Below are positions 56,169 to 64,000 of a stretch of 64,000 nucleotides of DNA, in pieces (positions within the stretch are counted from its first letter, which is position 1; every line of letters begins with the position of its first letter). The DNA is from Ptiloglossa arizonensis. Taxonomy: Eukaryota > Arthropoda > Insecta > Hymenoptera > Colletidae. The notes beneath the pieces are model-generated. The model saw nothing but the letters and a program-made list of their open reading frames with translations. It was not told the DNA's origin and did no database searches. The stretch is taken from NCBI RefSeq assembly GCF_051014685.1, contig NW_027479255.1:109427-173426 (forward strand), in the 5' to 3' direction. A program made the position numbers and the translations under genes.

Positions 56169-59100
56169 CGTATACGTATAACGTATACGTATAACGTATA
56201 ACGTATAACGTATAACGTATAACGTATAACGTATAACGTATAACGTATTAACGTATAACGTATAAACGTATAACGTATAACGTATAACGTATAACGTATA
56301 ACGTACGTAACGTATAACGTATAACGTATAACGTATAACGTATAACGTTAACGTATAACGTATAACGTATAACGTATAACGTATAACGTATAACGTATAA
56401 CGTATAACGTATAACGTATAACGTATAACGTATAACGTGAAACGAAAGACGTATAACGTATAACGTATAACGTATAACGTATAACGTATACGTATAACGT
56501 ATAACGTATAACGTATAACGTATAACGTGTAACGTATAACGTATAACGTATAAGTATAACGTATAAGGTATAACGTGTAACGTGTAAGGTATAACGTATA
56601 ACGTATAACGTATAACGTATAACGTATAACGTATAACGTATAACGTATAACGTATAACGTATATACGTATAACGTATAACGTTAACGTATAACGTATAAC
56701 GTATAACGTATAACGTATAACGCATAACGTATAACGTATAACGTATAACGTATAACGTATAACGTACAACGTATAACGTACAACGTATAACGTATAACGT
56801 ATAACGTATAACGTATAACGTATAACGTATAACGTATAACGTATACCGTATACGTATAACGTATAACGTATAACGTATAACGTATAACGTATAACGTGTA
56901 ACGTATAACGTGTAACGTATAACGTATAACGTATAACGTATAACGTATAACGTATAACGTATAACGTTAACGTATAACGTATAACGTATAACGTATAACG
57001 TATAACGTATAACGTATAACGTATAACGTATAACGTATAACGTATAACGTATAACGTATAACGTATAACGTTATAACGTATAACGTGTAACGTATAACGT
57101 ATAACGTATAACGTATAACGTATAACGTATAACGTATAACGTATAACGTATAACGTATACGTATAACGTATAACGTATAACGTATAACGTATAACGTATA
57201 ACGTATAACGTATACGTATAACGTATAACGTGAAACGAAAGACGTATAACGTATAACGTATAACGTATAACGTATAACGTATAACGTATAACGTATAACG
57301 TATAACGTATAACGTGTAACGTATAACGTATAACGTATAAAGTATAACGTAAGTATAACGTGTAACGTGTAAGTATAACGTATAACGTGTAACGTATAAC
57401 GTATAACGTGTAACTTATAACGTATAACGTATAACGTGTATCTTGTAAGCTATGACGTATAACGTATAACGTATAACGTATAACGTGTAACGAATAACGT
57501 ATAACGTAGACGTATAACGTATACCGTATAACGTATAACGTATAACGTATAACGTAGAACGTATAACGTATAACGTACAACGTATAACGTATAACGTATA
57601 ACGTATAACGTGAAACGAAAGACGTATAACGTATAACGTATACCGTATAACGTATAACGTATAACGTATAACGTATAACGTATAGCGTATAACGTATAAC
57701 GTGTAACGTATAACGTATAACGAATACGTATAACGTGTAACGTATAACGCATAACGTATAACGTACAACGTGTAACGAAGAACGTATAACGAATAACGTA
57801 TTACGTAGAACGTATAACGTGTAACGAAGTACGTATAACGTATAACGTATACGTATAACGTATTACGTATAACGTGTAACGAAGGACGTATAACGTAAAC
57901 GTATAACGTATAACGTATAGCGTATAACGTATAACGTATAACGTAACGTATAACGTATAACGTATAACGTATAACGTACTAACGTATAACGTATAACGTA
58001 TAACGTATAACGTATAACGTGTAACGTATAACGTATAACGTGTGACGTATAACGTATAACGTGTAACGTATAACGTATAACGTATAACGTATAACGTATA
58101 ACGTATAACGTATAACGTGTAACGTATTACGTATAACGTATAACGTGTATCTTGCAAGCTATGACGTATAACGTATAACGTATAACGTATAACGTGTAAC
58201 GAAGAACGTAAACGTAAAACGTATAACGTATAACGTATAATGTATAACGTATAACGTATAACGTATAACGTATACGTATAACGTATAACGTATAACGTAT
58301 AACGTATCAGGTGTAACGTATAACGTATAACGTATAACGTATAACGTATAACGTATAACGAATAACGTATAACGTATAACGTATAACGTATAACGTATAA
58401 CGTATAACGTAGAACGTAGAACGTATAACGTATACGTATAACGTATAACGTGTAACGAAGTACGTATAACGTATAACGTATAACGTATAACCTATAACGA
58501 ATAACGTAGAACGTATAACCTATTACATATTACGTATAACGTATAACGTATAACGTATAACGTAGAACGTATAACGTATAACGTATAACGTATAACGTAT
58601 AACGTATAACGTATAACGTATAACGTATAACGTATAACGTTAACGTAAACGTATAACGTATAACGTATAACGTATAACGTATAACGTATAACGTAACGTA
58701 TAACGTGTAACGTATAACGTATAACGTATAACGTATAACGTATAACGTATAACGTATAACGTATAGCGTATAACGTATAACGTGTAACGTATAACGTATA
58801 ACGAATAACGTATAACGTGTAACGTATAACGCTATAACGTATAACGTACAACGTGTAACGAAGAACGTATAACGATATAACGTATTACGTAGAACGTATA
58901 AAGTGTAACGAAGTACGTATAACGTATAACGTATAACGTATAACGTATTACGTGTAACGTGTAACGAAGGACGTATAACGTATAACGTATAACGTATAAC
59001 GTATAGCGTATAACGTATAACGTATAACGTATAACGTATAACGTATAACGTTATAACGTATAACGTACAACGTATAACGTATAACGTATAACGTATAACG

Positions 59101-62100
59101 TATAACGTGTAACGTATAACGTATAACGTGTGACGTATAACGTATAACGTGTAACGTATAACGTATAACGTATAACGTATAACGTATAACGTATAACGTA
59201 TAACGTATAACGTGTAACGTATAACGTATAACGTATAATGTGTATCTTGCAAGCTATGACGTATAACGTATAACGTATAACGTATAACGTGTAACGAAGA
59301 ACGTAAACGTAAAACGTATAACGTATAACGTATAACGTATAACGTATAACGTATAACGTATAACGTATAACGTATAACGTATAACGTATAACGTATAACG
59401 TTAAACGTATAACGTATAACGTATAACGTATAACGTATAACGTATAAGGTGTAACGTTATAACGTATAACGTATAACGTATAACGTATAACGTATAACGA
59501 ATAACGTATAACGTATAACGTATAACGTATAACGTATAACGTACGTATACGTATAACGTATAACGTATAACGTATAACGTATAACGTATAACGTATAACG
59601 TTATAACGTATAACGTATAACGTATAACGTATAACGTATAACGTATAACGTGAAACGAAAACGTATAACGTATACGTATACCGTATAACGTATAACGTAT
59701 AACGTATAACGTATAACGTGTAACGTATAACGTATAACGTGTGACGTATAACGTATAACGTGTATCGTATAACGTATAACGTATACGTATAACGTATAAC
59801 GTATATACGTATAACGTATAACGTAACGTATAACGTATAACGTATAACGTATAACGTATAGACGTATAACGTATAACGTATAACGTATAACGTATAACGT
59901 ATAACGTATACGTATAACGTATAACGTATAACGTATAACGTATAACGTATAACGTATAACGTATAAACGTATAACGTATAACGTACTAAACGTATAACGT
60001 ATAACGTATAACGTATAACGTATAACGTGAAACGAACAGACGTATAACGTATAACGTATAACGTGTAACGTATAACGTATAACGTTGACGTATAACGTAT
60101 AACGTGTATCGTATAACGTATAACGTATAACGTATAACGTATAACGTATACGTATGACGATATACGTATAACGTATAACGTATAACGTACTAACGTATAA
60201 CGTATAACGTGTAACGTATAACGTATAACGTATAAAGTATAACGTATAAGGTATAACGTGTAACGTGTAACGTATAACGTATAACGTGTAACGTATAACG
60301 TATACGTGTAACATATAACGTTATCGTATAACGAGTATCGTTGTAAGCTATGACGTATAACGTATAACGTATAAGGTATAACGTGTAACGAATAATGTCT
60401 AACGTAAAACGTATAACGTATAACGTATAACGTATAACGTATAACGTATAACGTGTAACGTATAACGTATATAACGTATAACGTATAACGTATAACGTAT
60501 AACGTATAACGTGTAACGTATAACGTATAACGTGTGACGTATAACGTATAACGTGTATCGTATAACGTATAACGTATAACGTATAACGTATAACGTGTAT
60601 CGTATAACGTATAACGTAATACGTATAACGTATAACGTATAACGTACGAGACATATAACGTATAACGTATAACGTATAACGTATAACGTATAACGTATAA
60701 CGTGTAACGTATAACGTATAACGTATAAAGTATAACGTATAAGGTATAACGTGTAACGTGTAACGTATAACGTATAACGTGTAACGTATAACGTATAACG
60801 TGTAACATATAACGTATGTCGTATAACGTGTATCTTGTAAGCTATGACGTATAACGTATAACGTATAAGGTATAACGTGTAACGAATAAAGTATAACGTA
60901 AAACGTATAACGTATAACGTATAACGTTATACGTATAACGTATAAGGTATAACGTGTAACGTAACGTATAACGTATAACGTATAACGTATAACGTATAAC
61001 GTATAACGTATAACGTGTAACGTAAACGTATAACGTATAACGTTATAACGTATAAGAGTATAACGTATAACGTATACGTATAACGTATAACGTATAACGT
61101 ATAACGTATACGATAAACGTAATAACGTATAACGTATAACGTATAACGTATATACGTATAACGTTATCGTACTAACGTATAACGTATAACGTGTAACGTA
61201 TAACGTAGTAACGTATAACGTATAACGTATACGTATAACGTAATACGTATAACGTATAACGTATAACGTATAACGTATAAACGTATACGTATAACGTTAA
61301 CTAACGATAGACGTATACGTCTAACGTAAACGTATAACGTATAACGTATAACGTATAACGTATAACGTATAACGTATAACGTGTAACGTATAACGTATAA
61401 CCGTATAAGTATAACGTATAAGGTATAACGAACGTTATAACGTATAACGTTAACGTTAACGTATAACGTACTGAACGTATAACGTATAACGTTATACGTA
61501 TCTAGTAACGCTATGACGTATAACGTATAACGTAAACGAATAACGTATAACGTGTAATACGAATAACGTATAACGTAAAACGTATAACGTATAACGTATA
61601 ACGTATAACGTATAACGTATAACGTATAACGTATAACGTATAACGTATAACGTATAACGTGAAACGAAAGACGTATAACGTATAACGTATAACGTGTAAC
61701 GTATAACGTATAACGTGTGACGTATACGTGATAACGTGTATCGTATAACGTTATAACGTATAACGTATAACGTATAACGTATAACGTAATAACGTTATAA
61801 CGTATAACGTATAACGTATAACGTATAACGTAATAACGTATAACGTTAACGTATACGTATAACGTATAAGTATAACGTAAGTAACGTGTAACGTGTAACG
61901 TATAACGTATAACGTGTAACGTAACGTATAACGTGTAACATAACGTATAACGTAAACGTGTATCTTGTAAGCTAGACGTATAACGTATAACGTATAAGTA
62001 ACGTAGTAACGAATAATGTATACGAAACGTATAACGTATAACGTATAACGTATAACGTATACGTATAACGTATAACGTAGTAACGTATAACGTATAACGT

Positions 62101-64000
62101 ATAACGTATAACGTATAACGTATAACGTATAACGTGTAACGTATAACGTATAACGTGTGACGTATAACGTATAACGTGTATCGTATAACGTATAACGTAT
62201 AACGTATAACGTATAACGTGTATACGTATAACGTATAACGTCTAACGTATAACGTATAACGTATAACGTATACGTATAACGTATACGTATAACGTATAAC
62301 GTATAACGTAAAACGTATAACGTATAACGTATAACGTATAACGTATAAAGTATATAAGGTATAACGTGTAACGTGTAACGTATAACGTATAACGTGTAAC
62401 GTATAACGTATAACGTGTAACATATAACGTATATCGTATAACGTGTATCTTGTAAGCTATGACGTATAACGTATAACGTATACAAGGTATAACGTGTAAC
62501 GAATACTGTATAACGTAAAACGTATAACGTATAACGTTAACGTATACGTATAACGTATAACGTATAACGTATAACGTGTAACGTATAACGTATAACGTAT
62601 AACGTATAACGTATAACGTATAACGTATAACGTTAACGTAACGTATAACGTATAACGTATAACGTATAAGTAACGTTATAACGTATAACGTATAACGTAT
62701 AACGTATAACGTTATAACGTATAACGTATAACGTATAACATTATAACGTTATAACGTATAACGTATAACGTATAACGTATATCGTATAACGTATAACGTA
62801 TAACGTGTAACGTATAACGTGTAACGTATAACGTATAACGTATAACGTATAACGTATAACGTATAACGTATAACGTATAACGTATAACGTATAACGTATA
62901 ACGTATAACGTATAACGTGAAACGAAAGACGTATAACGTATAACGCATAACGTATAACGTATAACGTATAACGTATAACGTATAACGTATAACGTCTAAC
63001 GTATAACGTGTAACGTATAACGTATAACGTATAAAGTATAACGTATAAGGTATACGTGTAACGTGTAAGGTATAACGTATAACGTGTAACGATAACGTAT
63101 AACTGTAACTTCATAACGTATAACGTATAACGTGTATCTTGTAAGCTATGACGTATAACGTATAACGTATAACGTATAAACGTATAACGTGTAACGAATA
63201 ACGTATACGTAAAACGTATAACGTATAACGTATAACGTATAACGTATAACGTATAACGTATACGTATAACGTATAACGTATAACGTATAACGTATAACGT
63301 TATAACGTATAACGTATATCGTATTACGTATAACGTATAACGTATAACGTATAACGTATAACGTATAACGTATAACGTATAACGTATAACGAATAACGTA
63401 TAACGTATAACGTATAACGTATAACGTTAACGTATAACGTACAACGTATAACGTATAACGTATAACGTATAACGTGAAACGAAAGGACGTATAACGTATA
63501 ACGTAATACCGTTATAACGTATAACGTATAACGTATAACGTATAACGTGTAACGTTATAACGTATAAAGTATAACGTATAACGTATAACGTATAACGTAT
63601 AACGTATAACGTGAAACGAAAGAGTATAACGTATAACGTATACGTATAACGTATAACGTATAACGTATAACGTATAACGTATACGTACTAACGTATAACG
63701 TCTAACGTATAAGTATAACGTATAACGTGTAACGTATAACGTATAACGTATACAGTATAACGTATAAGGTATAACATGTAACGTGTAAGGTATAACGTAT
63801 AACGTGTAACGTATAACGTATAACGTGTAACTCATAACGTATAACGTATAACGTGTATCTTGTAAGCTATGACGTATAACGTATACGTATAACGTATAAC
63901 GTGTAACGAATAACGTATAACGTAAAACGTATAACGTATAACGTATAACGTATAACGTATAACGTGTAACGTATAACGTATAACGTATGACGTATAACGT
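56169..64000. repeat. Family E with frequent single-base indels (probable low-quality consensus)
   Basis: Units of 4, 5, 6 and 8 bp appear abruptly, starting with a 6-bp unit at 56169 (loss of an A). By eye at least 20 indels fall between 56169 and 58300, where only seven occur in the 56 kb before. Typical changes are loss of one A, gain of a T after CG, loss of C at a unit start, and collapsed units. Family E markers persist in order: GCTAT at 57449, 58158, 59253, 60347, 60841, 61971, 62456, 63145 and 63866, with many CGTGAAA/CGAAAGA pairs. The densest patch is about 60950-62050. Error in an unpolished contig end fits best; real local indel accumulation is the alternative. Confidence 0.85.
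63145..63866. repeat. Noisy copy of 51409-52130
   Basis: GCTATGA at both ends (721 bp apart, as in the clean copy), with CGTGAAA at 63473 and 63610, then CGTCTAA, CATGTAA and CTCATAA (63831) in the same order. Single-base gains and losses are scattered between the markers and happen to cancel in total length. Confidence 0.83.

Larger units (their letters stand above)
1..64000. repeat. 7-bp satellite array, unit CGTATAA, fills the window
   Basis: Seen directly: CGTATAA is repeated head to tail from the first base to the last, always in the same orientation, about 9,100 units. The unit is 28.6% GC and contains one CpG, two TpA steps and one TATAA. Departures are nearly all substitutions within the heptamer; the common ones are CGTGTAA, CGTATGA, CGTGTGA, CGCATAA and CGTACAA. 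No unique sequence, mobile element, inversion or RNA gene interrupts it. Every + strand frame has a TAA every 21 bp, while the - strand unit is stop-free, so open frames on that strand carry no evidence of coding. Arrays like this are known as satellite heterochromatin in eukaryotes; the centromeric, subtelomeric or other location cannot be told from the sequence. Confidence 0.99.

Noticed and set aside
60950..62050. Insertion of foreign sequence in the most irregular patch
   Set aside because: Every piece can still be read as a CGTATAA unit with one to three bases lost or gained, and family E markers continue on both sides.
11649..63620. CENP-B box in the CGAAGAA and CGAAAGA cassettes (TTCG on the - strand)
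   Set aside because: The TTCG core is present, but the required CGGG half at the right distance is absent. Centromere identity is not supported.
1..64000. Telomeric repeat
   Set aside because: The unit has no G-run on either strand, unlike canonical telomere repeats, and the nested higher-order structure with segmental duplications is that of an internal satellite.
1..64000. Promoters (TATAA boxes or bacterial -10 elements)
   Set aside because: TATAA is in every unit, so single occurrences carry no information, and there is no gene for a promoter to serve.
56169..64000. Short palindromes such as ATACGTAT as functional inverted repeats
   Set aside because: They are created automatically whenever a unit loses one A, and they track the indel noise.
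1..64000. Bacterial short tandem repeat (as in cyanobacteria) or plasmid or phage sequence
   Set aside because: Bacterial heptamer repeats known to me are short arrays between genes; 64 kb without a gene is not compatible with a bacterial or phage genome.

Overview
The whole 64,000-base window is one satellite DNA array. It is built from a 7-bp unit, CGTATAA on the + strand (TTATACG on the - strand), repeated head to tail about 9,100 times in a single orientation. I found no protein gene, no RNA gene, no transposon and no stretch of unique sequence. Even the oddest-looking patches are substituted heptamers that keep the 7-bp register. An array of this size without genes is typical of eukaryotic heterochromatin (pericentromeric, subtelomeric, B- or sex-chromosome blocks). 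Nothing in the window identifies the species, and I do not recognise the heptamer as the satellite of a particular organism.

Variant heptamers recur in fixed orders and give the array a nested higher-order structure. Positions 1-168 are strongly substituted. Family A (about 311-10,040) carries 22 copies of a cassette with AGAATAA or a close variant, plus seven full and one partial copy of a second module ending in CTGATAA. Family C (about 10,041-42,208) carries GCTATGA, CTTATAA/CGTGAAA, CGCACAA and CGAAGAA/CGAATAA cassettes. Within it there are multi-kilobase duplications displaced by 6,159, 8,595, 8,959 and 6,502 bp, shorter tandem copies (1,148, 1,750, 1,561 and 609 bp), and the longest unvaried runs (up to 104 identical heptamers). 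Family D (42,209-50,793) is four copies of a unit of 1.8-2.6 kb. Family E (50,794-64,000) carries CGTGAAA/CGAAAGA and CTTGTAA/GCTATGA cassettes.

Register is the most informative property. From base 1 to 56,168 the 7-bp phase changes only seven times, each time through a 6-bp unit, and six of these seven sit in duplicated blocks that share the slip. From 56,169 to the end, single-base insertions and deletions appear every 50-100 bp or so, although the variant order is still that of family E. The same cassette order is clean at 51,409-52,130 and indel-ridden at 63,145-63,866. The simplest reading is that the last 7.8 kb is lower-quality consensus, not different biology.

The - strand heptamer has no stop codon in any frame, so long open frames (repeating RYTLYVI) appear everywhere on that strand. 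They follow from the unit sequence and I annotate none as a gene. All repeat positions, phases and spacings were worked out by hand; pairwise identities were checked at marker units, not at every base.
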